NCBI GenBank assembly: GCA_029866155.1
Contig: JARWZW010000013.1
Location: 62,001-126,000 of the forward strand
Direction: 5' to 3'
Source: Caulobacter sp.
GTDB lineage: Bacteria; Pseudomonadota; Alphaproteobacteria; Caulobacterales; Caulobacteraceae
Length of the DNA stretch: 64,000 bases
Made by a program: the position numbers and the translations under genes. The notes below the pieces were generated by a model, which worked only from the letters and a program-made list of their open reading frames with translations, had not been told where the DNA came from and did not search any database. Shown here one piece after another: positions 1 to 9,585 of this stretch (the first letter of the stretch is position 1; every line of letters begins with the position of its first letter).

Positions 1-417
1 CGCCCCAACGGCCCTTGTTCAGCGAGGACCTATGGCCCTCCGATGCCGGGCAGAGCCTGCTGGCCCTACTGGATTCGGGCCCGACGCGCCACTTCGCTGA
101 AGCTGCCTGCCTCTCCAGGGCTGAGTCTTCGGTTTCGGATCGGCCACGGACCACCAAGTCCTAGGGCAGGTCTGCAATATCGGGCTTCAATGGGTGCGAC
201 ATCGCGAGAATCCTTCCGAGGAAGAGATTATTGCGGCTTTCGTCTCCTGCGCGCGTCGGTGAGTGGGTAGACTCTGACCCTTGGTTCCCGTCGGGCTGAG
301 GGCGGACGGATAGAGCTGCGCTGCTACCCGGAAGCAGTCCCTCCGAACTTCGGCAAGAGGTGGGGAGCGCTCCTTCGCGCGCTTCCAGATTTCGCAGCCT
401 AGCCCTATCAATGTCGC

Positions 418-843
418 ATGAGCGACGCCCGATCTTACCTTGCTGATTGGTTCGAAGGCTTTTGGGGCGAGAAGCTGCCAGAAGGTGGCGCCACCGATCT
501 GTTCGAGCGGTTCGGTATCGATGGTGACGATGCCGACGAGTTCATGGAATCCTTCGCCAGCCGGTTTGAGGTCGATGCCGAAAATTTCCTCTGGTATTTT
601 CACTTTCGTGACGAGGCCGCCAACCCCGGCGCGCTGCTATTCAAGCCCATCTATAAACGCGTGAAGCGAATACCAATCACGCCGGACATGCTGGTCGAGG
701 CCATCGAAACCAAGCAGTGGCCGGTTGTATACCCTCCCCATGAGGTGCCAACCGTGCGCTGGGACGTGAGGGTAAGCCAGTTGGTTTTCGTGATTCCAGT
801 CGTCGCGCTTGCTCTGTTGCTATGGCTAGGCATTGTCGCGTGA
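418..843 (+). CDS. hypothetical protein (DUF1493-like acidic N-terminus, C-terminal TM helix)
   Basis: 141 aa ORF with coherent composition and a C-terminal hydrophobic segment (LVFVIPVVALALLLWLGIVA); family assignment tentative. Confidence 0.55.
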   Translation: MSDARSYLADWFEGFWGEKLPEGGATDLFERFGIDGDDADEFMESFASRFEVDAENFLWYFHFRDEAANPGALLFKPIYKRVKRIPITPDMLVEAIETKQWPVVYPPHEVPTVRWDVRVSQLVFVIPVVALALLLWLGIVA

Positions 844-916
844 GCGCCGATTGCACGAGGTGGCGTCGTGCCGGATAGCGGCCCCCAGAACCCGCGCGAA
901 GGGTGGGAAGCGGTTG

Positions 917-1222
917 CTATCGCTTGAAGGCTACCGTGCGGCTATGCGCGAACGGTGGCTGAGAAACTCCCGCGAACCAGTCCGCGCGCCATCCCGGGAG
1001 GGCTTCCAAATGAGTGATCAGGCCGCGCCAGCCCGGCCAGTCTTCGTGAAAAAGCCAGACATCGCCTGACGTTGTAACCTCGCAACAGATCAGATCGGTG
1101 GTGATCTCATCACGCTTGAAGAACACCACTTCCAGGATGAGATCCAAGGGCAAAACCCAGATCGCCTCCCTAAGGCTAACCTCGCGCTGCCTGGAGCTCA
1201 GCCGCTTAAGCCACTTCCACAT
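917..1222 (-). CDS. hypothetical protein
   Basis: 101 aa ORF with plausible protein composition; no family recognised. Confidence 0.4.
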   Translation of the reverse strand: MWKWLKRLSSRQREVSLREAIWVLPLDLILEVVFFKRDEITTDLICCEVTTSGDVWLFHEDWPGWRGLITHLEALPGWRADWFAGVSQPPFAHSRTVAFKR

Positions 1223-1444
1223 TCAGATAGTGTGCTGCTCCGCTTCAACTTCCGCAACGGGTCGGTTCTACCCGTTGAGTTCGGTGCGCAAAGCGGACCT
1301 TGGGGTTTCGTCGGCCCTGTGGGACCAACGGGATTCAAACGTCAGATTCTGGCCACTGGCCTGGCTGTCGAATCCGCCGCCCTTCGCCCGTCTATGCTAC
1401 AGACGCCGCAATGGGCGCGTGTTGGACTGATGAAGGCGTTGGCG

Positions 1445-1798
1445 ATGCAATACATGCTTCTGATCTATGAGCCGGAAAAAGCCTATGAGACCGAGGCCGG
1501 CCAGGCGTCCCTGATGGAGATCGTGGGCAAGCACATGGCCCTGTCCGCCCGGATGCGGGACGCCGGGGTGATTGTTTCCGGCGACGGGCTGCAGGGCTCC
1601 GAGACGGCCACGACCGTGGTCACGGGGGCCGGGGGCGTCCAGACCCTGCATGACGGGCCCTTCGCCGAGACCCGCGAGCAGCTGGGCGGCTATTATCTGG
1701 TTGAGGTCGGGTCCCTGGACGAGGCGCTGGTCTGGGCCCGGCAGATCCCCGTCATCGACGGCGGCAAGGTCGAGGTCCGGCCCGTGATGGTCTATTAG
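1445..1798 (+). CDS. YCII-related / DGPF domain protein
   Basis: MQYMLLIYEPE...LHDGPFAETREQLGGYYLVEV...DGGKVEVRPVMVY; contains the DGPF motif; internal ATG of the 1232 ORF. Confidence 0.88.
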   Translation: MQYMLLIYEPEKAYETEAGQASLMEIVGKHMALSARMRDAGVIVSGDGLQGSETATTVVTGAGGVQTLHDGPFAETREQLGGYYLVEVGSLDEALVWARQIPVIDGGKVEVRPVMVY

Positions 1799-1803
1799 CG
1801 GCC

Positions 1804-3018
1804 ATGGAGGGGCGGCTGATCGAGGCGGCGCGCAGCCGCGTGGTCGCCGCCCTGGCCGCCCGTTTCCGCAATCTTGATCAGGCGGAGGACGCCTTTGCCG
1901 AGGCCGCCGCCAGCGCCGTGGCGGCCTGGCGACGGGAGTTTCCGGAGGACCCTGCCGGCTGGCTGTGGCGGACAGCCTATCGCAAGGCCCTCGACGCCCT
2001 GGCCCGGGCCGAGACCCGGAGAAGGGCGATCCACGACGCGCCGCCGCCCCAGCCCACCCCGGAAGACATTCTGCTGGACGCCGACCAGCCCATTCCGGAC
2101 GAGCGGCTGAGGCTGATCTTCGTCTGCTGTCACCCGGCCCTGGCCCCTGACGCCCGGATCGCCCTGACCCTGAAGGTGGTCTGCGGACTGTCGGTGGACC
2201 GGCTCGCCCGCGCCTTTCTGGTCAGCCGGCCGGCCATGCTGCAGCGGATCACCAGGGCCAAGGCCAAGATCGCCTCTGCCGGGGCGATCTTCGAAATTCC
2301 GGGCCCGGAGGCCTGGCCAGAACGCGTGGGGGCCGTCCTCGCCACCCTCGAGGTCGCCTATGCCCAGGCCCATGAGGACGCCGTCCTGGCCGGGGACGGG
2401 GCGGGCTTTGCGGCTGAGGTGCTCAGGCTCTCGGGCCTGATGGTCCAGCTCATGCCCTTCGAGCCGGAGGTGCTGGCCCTCGCAGCCCTGGTCCGGTTTG
2501 CGGAGGCTCGCCGCCCGGCCCGGCTGGATGAGGCCGGCGCCATGGTCCCCCTCGCCCTGCAGGCGCCGCATCTGTGGCGAGGCGACCGGATTGCCGAGGG
2601 CGCGACCCTGCTGGACCGGGCGGCGGACATGGACAGCCCAGGTCCGCTCCAGGTCCTGGCGGCCATCCATGGCGCGCATCTGTCCCGGCAGGAAACCGGC
2701 GTCACGCCCTGGGGCGACATCGTCCGGCTCTATGACGCCCTGCGGCTGATGCGGCCTGGGCCCGTCACCGAGGTCAATCGCGCCGTGGCGGTGGCCGAGG
2801 CCTTCGGGCCGGAGGAGGGGCTTCGCGCCTTCAACGCCATCGCGCCGGACGGGCTGGCGGGCTGGCTGCCCTGGCAGGCGACGCGGGCCTGGCTGCTGGA
2901 CCAGACGGGGCAGAGGCTGGCGGCGGCATCGGCCTATGAAGCCGCCCTGGCGCTCAATCCGCCCCAGGCCGAGCGTGTCTATCTCGAACGACAGAAGGCG
3001 CGCCTGCAGGGAGGCTGA
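1804..3018 (+). CDS. ECF RNA polymerase sigma factor, ECF42-like (C-terminal DUF6596/TPR-like region)
   Basis: FRNLDQAEDAFAEA, IALTLKVVCGLSVDRLARAFLVSRPAMLQRITRAKAKI; directly downstream of DGPF protein. Confidence 0.88.
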   Translation: MEGRLIEAARSRVVAALAARFRNLDQAEDAFAEAAASAVAAWRREFPEDPAGWLWRTAYRKALDALARAETRRRAIHDAPPPQPTPEDILLDADQPIPDERLRLIFVCCHPALAPDARIALTLKVVCGLSVDRLARAFLVSRPAMLQRITRAKAKIASAGAIFEIPGPEAWPERVGAVLATLEVAYAQAHEDAVLAGDGAGFAAEVLRLSGLMVQLMPFEPEVLALAALVRFAEARRPARLDEAGAMVPLALQAPHLWRGDRIAEGATLLDRAADMDSPGPLQVLAAIHGAHLSRQETGVTPWGDIVRLYDALRLMRPGPVTEVNRAVAVAEAFGPEEGLRAFNAIAPDGLAGWLPWQATRAWLLDQTGQRLAAASAYEAALALNPPQAERVYLERQKARLQGG

Positions 3019-3074
3019 TCCGGCAGGCGAGTGGCCGCTTTCCCATCCGGCGGCCGCTGTGGCATACCGGCGGC

Positions 3075-4862
3075 ATGGACGGCAGCCAGAACCTCGCACC
3101 CTTTCGTGACGCCCGCTACGCGCCCCGGCGCCTGGAGGTCGAACAGCGACCGGACGGAACCACGGTCCTGACCAACCCGACCGGCTATTCGGACCGGTTC
3201 CAGACCACCTGGGCGCCCCTGGATCACTGGGCGGTCCAGGCTCCAGACCGGGTCTGGCTGGCCGAACGGGATGGCGAAGGCTGGCGGACCATCACCTATG
3301 CGCAGGCGCGCCGGAAGGTGGCGGCCCTGGCCGGCGCCCTGACGGCCATGAACCTGGGCGTTGAACAGGTGATGCTGATCCTGGCCCGGAACGGCATCGA
3401 CCATGCCCTGATCAGCTATGGCGCCATGGCGATCGGCCTGGCGATTGCGCCGGTCTCGCCCCAGTACGGTCTGAAGGGCGCCGACCTGTCGCGGCTGGCC
3501 TTTGCCTGCGGCGTCCTGAAGCCCTCTGTGGTCTATACCGATGACGCCGCCGCCTTCGAGGGGGCCCTGGAGGCGGAGTTCCTGGCCGGTCTGCCCGTCA
3601 TCGCCAGCATGAATGCCGGCGAGCGCTGCATGGACTTCGAAGCGCTGCTGGCCAGTCCGCCGGCCGACTTCACGGCCTTGCCCGAAGACACCGCCAAGCT
3701 GCTGCTGACCAGCGGTTCCACGGGCCGGCCCAAGGCGGTCATCGGGACCCACCGCAACATCGCCCTGAACGGCGCCCAGATCGCCGCCTGTTTCGACGAT
3801 CCCGATCCCCCCGTGGTGGTCAATGCCGCCCCCTGGAGCCACAGCCTGGGGGCCAACGCCATCCTGCACATGGTGCTGCACCGGGGCGGGACCCTCTATA
3901 TCGACGCCGGACAGCCCGTGGCCGGCCGGTTCGAGGAGACGCTGCGCAACCTGCGCGAGGTCGCGCCCACCTATCACAACATGGTCCCGGCCGGCTGGGC
4001 CCTGTTCGCCAATGCCCTGGAGAAGGAGCCGGACCTGGCCCGGACCTTCTTTTCGCGTGTGCGGGTCCTGCAGTATGGCGGCGCCTCCATGGCCCAGTCG
4101 ATCCTGGACCGCATCCAGGCCGTGGCCGTGGCCACGATCGGCGAGCGGGTCACCTTCGCCACGGGATATGGATCGACGGAAACCGGGCCCACCGCCTGCA
4201 ACATCCACTGGCTGAATGCCCGGTCGGGCATGTGCGGACTGCCGGTGCCCGGCACCTCGGCCAAGCTGGTGCCTGTCGGCGAAAAGCACGAGATCCGGGT
4301 CAAGGGACCGCAGATGTCTCCCGGCTATCTGGGCGAACCCGAGCTGTCCGCCGCCGCCTTTGACGAAGAGGGCTATTACCGCCTGGGCGACGCCGCCCGG
4401 CTGGTCGATGAGGCTGATCCCTCTGCGGGGCTGGTCTTCGACGGCCGGCTTGTCGAGAACTTCAAGCTGGCCAGCGGCACCTTCGTCGCCGCCGGCGCCC
4501 TGCGGGTCGCCGCCGTCTCCGCCATCGGCGGGGCGGTGTCTGACGCCGTGGTCTGCGGCGAGGGCGAGGAAGGCGTGGGGCTGATGCTGTTCCTCGATTC
4601 CGGCTACTGCGCCCGGGTCGGCCACATGGCGGCGGTCCGGACCGCCATCGCCGCGGGGCTGGGCCGGATGAACGCGGCGGCCAGGGGCGGCGGCGGAAAG
4701 ATCTGGCGGGCGCTCATCCTGGATGGAGCCCCCGATGCGGCCAGCGGCGAACTGACCGACAAGGGCTATATCAACCAGGCCCTGGCCCGCTCGCGACGGC
4801 CGGTCGAGCTGACCAGGCTGTTTGCGGCGCAGCCCGATGCCGGGGTCATGACGTTTCTTTGA
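3075..4862 (+). CDS. AMP-dependent acyl/feruloyl-CoA synthase
   Basis: LLLTSGSTGRPKAVIGTHRN P-loop motif, GYGSTETGP motif; N-terminus resembles feruloyl-CoA synthases. Confidence 0.85.
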   Translation: MDGSQNLAPFRDARYAPRRLEVEQRPDGTTVLTNPTGYSDRFQTTWAPLDHWAVQAPDRVWLAERDGEGWRTITYAQARRKVAALAGALTAMNLGVEQVMLILARNGIDHALISYGAMAIGLAIAPVSPQYGLKGADLSRLAFACGVLKPSVVYTDDAAAFEGALEAEFLAGLPVIASMNAGERCMDFEALLASPPADFTALPEDTAKLLLTSGSTGRPKAVIGTHRNIALNGAQIAACFDDPDPPVVVNAAPWSHSLGANAILHMVLHRGGTLYIDAGQPVAGRFEETLRNLREVAPTYHNMVPAGWALFANALEKEPDLARTFFSRVRVLQYGGASMAQSILDRIQAVAVATIGERVTFATGYGSTETGPTACNIHWLNARSGMCGLPVPGTSAKLVPVGEKHEIRVKGPQMSPGYLGEPELSAAAFDEEGYYRLGDAARLVDEADPSAGLVFDGRLVENFKLASGTFVAAGALRVAAVSAIGGAVSDAVVCGEGEEGVGLMLFLDSGYCARVGHMAAVRTAIAAGLGRMNAAARGGGGKIWRALILDGAPDAASGELTDKGYINQALARSRRPVELTRLFAAQPDAGVMTFL

Positions 4863-4918
4863 TTGAAGTTGACGGTCCTAGATGAAATTCTCTTCGAACA
4901 ACCGGAAGGGGGTGACCA

Positions 4919-5491
4919 ATGGCCGAACTTAGCGCGGCTCAACTTGAATTCCTAAGGAGCCAAGGGATCAGCCCAGGAATGTTATTTGACGCTAGCGGAC
5001 TTCGAAGAAAAGACTATTCGCGTCTTATGGACGATCTCGGCGTTTATTTCGCATTCGGCGTTTCAGAATGTTCCGCCGGTGGGCATTCAATTAGAACGAA
5101 ATTCGGGCATTGTATTCAATGCGATACTTCCAAAATCGCGTATGCCACAAGGCATGCTAAGGGCGGCTTCGTTTACGTCGCGGCTTCGCAAACGGCAGCC
5201 CTCACAAAAATTGGAATGTCAAGTAATTTGCTTGAGAGAGTGAATAACATAAATGCTTATCAATACGGCGGAGCTTCTGACTGGCTGATATGTTGCTATG
5301 CTGAAGTGGAGGAAGCCGGACACGTGGAATTTCAAACGCAGGATATGCTAGCGGAATTTCGAGTTGACGGAGACTATATTCGTGCTGGTCGGAGGCAAAA
5401 GTGTTACGAATTGTTTCGGTGCTCATCCGATGTGGCTGAGAATGCGCTGGCTTTATGCGCACCTGCAGGTTCAGTGAAGTGGCCGGACTAA
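4919..5491 (+). CDS. GIY-YIG nuclease family-like protein with N-terminal zinc-ribbon-like C/H motif
   Basis: GGFVYVAASQTAALTKIGMSSNLLERVNNINA matches GIY-YIG (T5orf172-like) core; upstream ECSAGGHSIRTKFGHCIQCDTSKIAYATRH; visibly AT-richer than flanks. Confidence 0.7.
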   Translation: MAELSAAQLEFLRSQGISPGMLFDASGLRRKDYSRLMDDLGVYFAFGVSECSAGGHSIRTKFGHCIQCDTSKIAYATRHAKGGFVYVAASQTAALTKIGMSSNLLERVNNINAYQYGGASDWLICCYAEVEEAGHVEFQTQDMLAEFRVDGDYIRAGRRQKCYELFRCSSDVAENALALCAPAGSVKWPD

Positions 5492-5531
5492 TCGGCGGGT
5501 TCGATAACATTTAGTCAAAGATGCGTCCTTT

Positions 5532-5753
5532 GTGCTGGCCCACCCGGGGCGATGTGCGCATTCTCGATTGTCCATCGCGGACGAGGGCGGCGCCATGCAG
5601 GCCGGGATGGACCGTCTCACCGCTGCGCTGGGGAACGGCGCTCCCAGGGGCGTGATCTGGCGCTATGCGCCCTATCCGCAGGAAAAGCACAGCACCATCT
5701 ATCACCCGGCCGCCACGGCGGCGATCCGGGCCCTGTTTCCGCCCGTTCCCTGA
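5532..5753 (+). pseudogene. C-terminal remnant of an alpha/beta superfamily hydrolase (COG2819-like esterase)
   Basis: MQAGMDRLTAALGNGAPRGVIWRYAPYPQEKHSTIYHPAATAAIRALFPP resembles the C-terminal end of such esterases; no N-terminal catalytic part present upstream. Confidence 0.5.
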
Positions 5754-5770
5754 GATCTTGCCGGCTGCAG

Positions 5771-5803
5771 GACAGCCCCCGAGGTCTGGCCCCGGGGGCT
5801 GTC
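5771..5803. terminator. inverted repeat, likely bidirectional terminator
   Basis: GACAGCCCCCG (5771-5781) / CGGGGGCTGTC (5793-5803), 11 bp perfect arms, between convergent coding ends. Confidence 0.55.
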
Positions 5804-5816
5804 GAACAACCCGTGA

Positions 5817-6962
5817 CTACAGCCCCTTGGCGGGGTTGATCAGGTACTTCTCGCCGGTGGCGCGCCGATTGTAGACGGCGATGGCCTCGGCGCTCAGGGT
5901 CTCGGCCAGAGAGATCTCGGCCGCATAATGGCTGGCGAAGGTGGTCTTCAGTTCAGCAGCCACCCGGTCGCGCAGCTTCTGGGAAGCGGCAGGACCGATC
6001 TTCATCAGGAAGGGCGTCAAGAGCCAGCCGCCGATGCCCCAGATCATGCCGAAGGCGCGGTTCAGCTCCGTCGGGGCCATGTCCAGGCCGCCATAGATAT
6101 AGACCTGCTTGTGAACCGAAGAGCCGTAGCGGCTGTAGACGGCGGCGGTCTTGTTGGCCGCGATCTCCATGCAGGTCAGGATCTGGCCGGCCAGCTTGCC
6201 GCCGCCGATGGCGTCGAACGCCAGGGTGGCGCCCGTGGCGACCAGGGCCTCGGTCAGGTCATTCAGGAAGGTCGGGGCGCTGGAATCGCAGATGTATTTG
6301 GCGCCGATGCCGCGCAGGATGGCCGCCTGCTCGGGGTTGCGGACGATGTTCACCAGGTCGATGCCGTCCTTGATGCAGATCTTGTTGAGCATCTGGCCGA
6401 GATTGGAGGCGGCGGCGGTGTGGACCAGGGCCTTGTGACCCTCCATCCGCATGGTCTCGGTCATGCCGAGCGCGGTCAGCGGATTGACGAAGCAGGAGGC
6501 GCCTTCGGCCGCCGTCGCATCGGCCGGCAGGACCAGGCAGCTGGCCACCGGCAGGGTGCGGTACTGGCCGTACATGGCGCCGCCCAGGACGGCGACCTTC
6601 TTGCCCAGCAGGGCCTGGGCCGTCTCTGAGGTTCCGGCGGCGATCACCGTGCCGGCGCCTTCATTGCCGACCGGCATGGATTCATCGACCCGGGCCGCCA
6701 TGGCCCGCATGGCCGGGGCCGGCATGGGAGCAGTGACCACCGGGCGGGCGGCCGTGCCGCTATAGACGGCGGCGGCCATGTCGGCCGGGCCCAGCAGCAG
6801 GCCGAGGTCCGAGGGATTGATCGGCGAGGCCTCGATCCGGACCAGGACCTCGTCCGGACCGGGGGCCGTGACTTCGACCTCGGCCAGGGACAGTTCCAGT
6901 TCGCCGCTGCTCTTGAGCAGCGAGCGCAGCTGCAGGCCGGATGTGGGGATGGGTGTCGACAC
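5817..6962 (-). CDS. zinc-type alcohol dehydrogenase / NAD(P) transhydrogenase-like oxidoreductase (MDR superfamily)
   Basis: EVTAPGPDEVLVRIEASPINPSDLGLLLGPAD; VNPLTALGMTETMRMEGHKALVHTAAASNLGQM. Confidence 0.85.
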   Translation of the reverse strand: MSTPIPTSGLQLRSLLKSSGELELSLAEVEVTAPGPDEVLVRIEASPINPSDLGLLLGPADMAAAVYSGTAARPVVTAPMPAPAMRAMAARVDESMPVGNEGAGTVIAAGTSETAQALLGKKVAVLGGAMYGQYRTLPVASCLVLPADATAAEGASCFVNPLTALGMTETMRMEGHKALVHTAAASNLGQMLNKICIKDGIDLVNIVRNPEQAAILRGIGAKYICDSSAPTFLNDLTEALVATGATLAFDAIGGGKLAGQILTCMEIAANKTAAVYSRYGSSVHKQVYIYGGLDMAPTELNRAFGMIWGIGGWLLTPFLMKIGPAASQKLRDRVAAELKTTFASHYAAEISLAETLSAEAIAVYNRRATGEKYLINPAKGL

Positions 6963-6999
6963 GGGTGCGTTTCCTCGGATTGGCTTGTTGGCGACGGGC

Positions 7000-7689
7000 T
7001 TAGCCCTGCGGAGCCTGCGGGTCCAGCTTCGGGGGCGCGCTCTGCGGTCTGGCCAGACTGCGGGTGACGCCCAGGCAGATCAGAAGCTGGCCGCCGAAAT
7101 ACAGGGTCCAGACGCCATATCCCGGCCACTCGGCGCCGGCCAGGGGGCCCAGGCGGGCGAAGATCAGTAGGTCCGACAGCACGAACATGACGGCGCCGAG
7201 GCCCACCACGAAACGCGGAAAGCGGCTGATCCAGGCGGCGGCGGCCATCAGGGACAGGACCGCCGCATAGAAGGCGATCCCGGGCGCCCCGGAGCGATCG
7301 GTCGGCAGAAGCCAGGCGATGATGACCGTGGCCGGAACCAGCACAAGGGCCAGCAGGGCCTGGCTGCGGGTCAGGCGGGGCCTGCGGTTGCGCAGATAGA
7401 GGGTGATGGCGAACAGATGGCCGACCAGGAACGCGACGGCGCCGACGATCAGTCCGGCCAGGTTCAGCAGCACGTCGCCGAGGGCGCCGAAGGCCATGAC
7501 CGCCGCCAGCAGCCAGCCATCGCCGGTCCTGGCTCGAAGCGCAGCATAGACGGCCAGCAAACCGACGCCGGACCCCTTCCAGGCGACCTCGACAAGGGGT
7601 GAAAGCTCCATCGCCCCTGCCGCCAGATAGCTGACCCCGCCGGCGATGGCGGCGACCAGCACCGCGGTCGTGAGTTTGCTTTTGGCCAT
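7000..7689 (-). CDS. lysoplasmalogenase-like (YhhN family) membrane protein
   Basis: multi-TM; MAFGALGDVLLN, FLVGHLFAITLYL typical of YhhN/TMEM86; start assigned to MAKSKLT. Confidence 0.8.
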   Translation of the reverse strand: MAKSKLTTAVLVAAIAGGVSYLAAGAMELSPLVEVAWKGSGVGLLAVYAALRARTGDGWLLAAVMAFGALGDVLLNLAGLIVGAVAFLVGHLFAITLYLRNRRPRLTRSQALLALVLVPATVIIAWLLPTDRSGAPGIAFYAAVLSLMAAAAWISRFPRFVVGLGAVMFVLSDLLIFARLGPLAGAEWPGYGVWTLYFGGQLLICLGVTRSLARPQSAPPKLDPQAPQG

Positions 7690-7818
7690 GGCTTCCCCCG
7701 TCCCGGCGACAATACAGGGTTTTTCATCTCGGTATTCCGACAAGACGGATCACCTTGCGGCATTTCCCTTCGCAGCAAAATCCGTCATGACCTGCCTAAA
7801 GTGGAACGGAGAAATCCC

Positions 7819-9369
7819 ATGAACGGCGCCGACGCCCTGATCACCACCCTTTGCGACAATGGCGTCGTGGCCTGTTTCGCCAATCCGGGCACCAGCGAGA
7901 TGCAGTTCGTCACGGCCCTGGACCGCGAGCCGCGCATGCGCAGCGTGCTCTGCCTGTTCGAGGGCGTGGCGACGGGGGCGGCCGATGGCTATGGCCGGAT
8001 CGCCGGGAAGCCCGCCTGCACCCTGCTGCATCTGGGGGCCGGCTACGCCAATGGCGGCGCCAACCTGCATAACGCCAAACGGGCCGCGACCCCGGTGGTC
8101 AATGTGATCGGCGACCACGCCACCTATCACCGCCAGTATGACGCCCCGCTCAATTCCGACATTGCCGGCTGGGCCGCGCCCAACAGCCTCTGGGTCAAGT
8201 CGGCGGAAAGCCCCGATGAGGTCGGTCCCCTGGCGGCCGAGGCGGTCCAGGCCAGTTTTGGCGCTGCCCCGGGAGTGGGGGGAGGCTGCGCCAGCCTGAT
8301 CCTGCCGGCCGACAGCGCCTGGCTGGAAACCACGGTCCAGGGGCCGGTCCTGGCCCCAAGACCCCGGACCCGGGTAGGAACGGACGCAGCCGCCGCCATG
8401 GCCGCCCGCATAAAGGCGGCCAGGAAGCCGGTCGTGCTGATGGGCGGCAGCTGCTGTGGCGAGGCCGGGGTCACTGCCGCCAGCCGCCTGGCCGCCGCCG
8501 GAGTTCGGGTCATGACCGACACCTTTGTCGCCCGGATGTCCCGGGGCGCCGGCCGGTTTGCGCCGGACCGGATGCTGTATTTCGGCGAGATGGCCATGGC
8601 CGACCTGGAGGGGGTCGACCTGATGGTGCTGGTCGAGACCACCACCCCCGTCGCCTTCTTCGCCTATCCGGACCGGCCCAGCGTTCTGGTCCCGGAAGGT
8701 TGCGAAGAGGCCAGCCTCTGCGGCCGCGACGCCGACGGACCCGCCGCTCTCAATGCCCTGGCCGATGCCCTGGGCGCCCCAGCCCAGGGCGGGGTGGAGG
8801 ACCTGGCCCTGCCGGCTGCTCCCAACGGACGGCTGGACCCCTACAGCATCGGGGCCTCGATCTGCCGGCACATGCCGGCCGGGACCATCATCTCGGACGA
8901 CGCCGTGACCGCCGGCCTGCCGGTCTATACCTCGACCAAAACCGCCCGGGCCCATGAGTGGCTGATGCTGACCGGCGGCGCCATCGGCCAGGGCATCCCG
9001 GTGGCGGTCGGGGCGGCCGTGGCCGCGCCCCATGCCAAGGTGCTGAGCCTCAATGGCGATGGGGCGGCGATGTATACCGTCCAGGGCCTGTGGACCATCG
9101 CCCGGGAAAACCTCGACGTGACGACCGTGGTCTTCGCCAACCACGCCTATCGGATCCTCAATATCGAGCTTGGCCGCACGGGCGCCGGCAATCCCGGACC
9201 GGCGGCGAAAAAGCTGCTGGACCTGGGCAGCCCCCGCATCGACTGGCTGCAGATCGCCGGCGGCCTGGGCATCCAGGCCGAACGGGTCTCGACCGCCGAG
9301 GCCTTCGACGAGGCCTTCGAACGCGCCATGTCCCAGACGGGGCCGCGCTTCATCGAGGCGGCGCTTTAG
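7819..9369 (+). CDS. thiamine pyrophosphate-dependent enzyme, acetolactate synthase large subunit-like
   Basis: NGADALITTLCDNGVVACFANPGTSEMQFVTALD; GDGAAMYTVQGLWTIARENLDVTTVVFANHAYRILNIEL. Confidence 0.9.
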   Translation: MNGADALITTLCDNGVVACFANPGTSEMQFVTALDREPRMRSVLCLFEGVATGAADGYGRIAGKPACTLLHLGAGYANGGANLHNAKRAATPVVNVIGDHATYHRQYDAPLNSDIAGWAAPNSLWVKSAESPDEVGPLAAEAVQASFGAAPGVGGGCASLILPADSAWLETTVQGPVLAPRPRTRVGTDAAAAMAARIKAARKPVVLMGGSCCGEAGVTAASRLAAAGVRVMTDTFVARMSRGAGRFAPDRMLYFGEMAMADLEGVDLMVLVETTTPVAFFAYPDRPSVLVPEGCEEASLCGRDADGPAALNALADALGAPAQGGVEDLALPAAPNGRLDPYSIGASICRHMPAGTIISDDAVTAGLPVYTSTKTARAHEWLMLTGGAIGQGIPVAVGAAVAAPHAKVLSLNGDGAAMYTVQGLWTIARENLDVTTVVFANHAYRILNIELGRTGAGNPGPAAKKLLDLGSPRIDWLQIAGGLGIQAERVSTAEAFDEAFERAMSQTGPRFIEAAL

Positions 9370-9386
9370 GGAGAGGGGCTTGCAGA

Positions 9387-9549
9387 ATCCTTCTCCCCTC
9401 GAGGGAGAAGGTGGGAGCCGAAGGTTGACGGTTGAGGGGGTCTTTCCGCGCGGCCGGCGCCCGAAAGTCATTCAAGATCAATCCCTACCGCCGGCGCAGC
9501 CCCTCATCCGTCGGCTTCGCCGACACCTTCTCCCTCGAGGGGAGAAGGG
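9387..9549. repeat. REP/BIME-like intergenic repeat, copy A
   Basis: starts with palindrome CCTTCTCCCCTCGAGGGAGAAGG and ends with its exact reverse complement CCTTCTCCCTCGAGGGGAGAAGG; highly similar copy at 9935-10096. Confidence 0.9.
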
Positions 9550-9585
9550 ATTGATATGTTTTCAGGGTTGTGATCTGTTCTTGAT

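Noticed and set aside
1-417. ORFs 43-270 (+) and 187-603 (-)
   Set aside because: No motif or convincing composition; the minus ORF overlaps the better 418-843 gene. Left edge left unannotated.
1795-4625. large minus-strand ORFs 1795-3099 and 2979-4625
   Set aside because: Antisense to sigma factor and CoA ligase; translations lack family motifs and look like high-GC shadow frames.
7750-9471. 573 aa minus-strand ORF
   Set aside because: Antisense to the TPP enzyme gene; shadow ORF.
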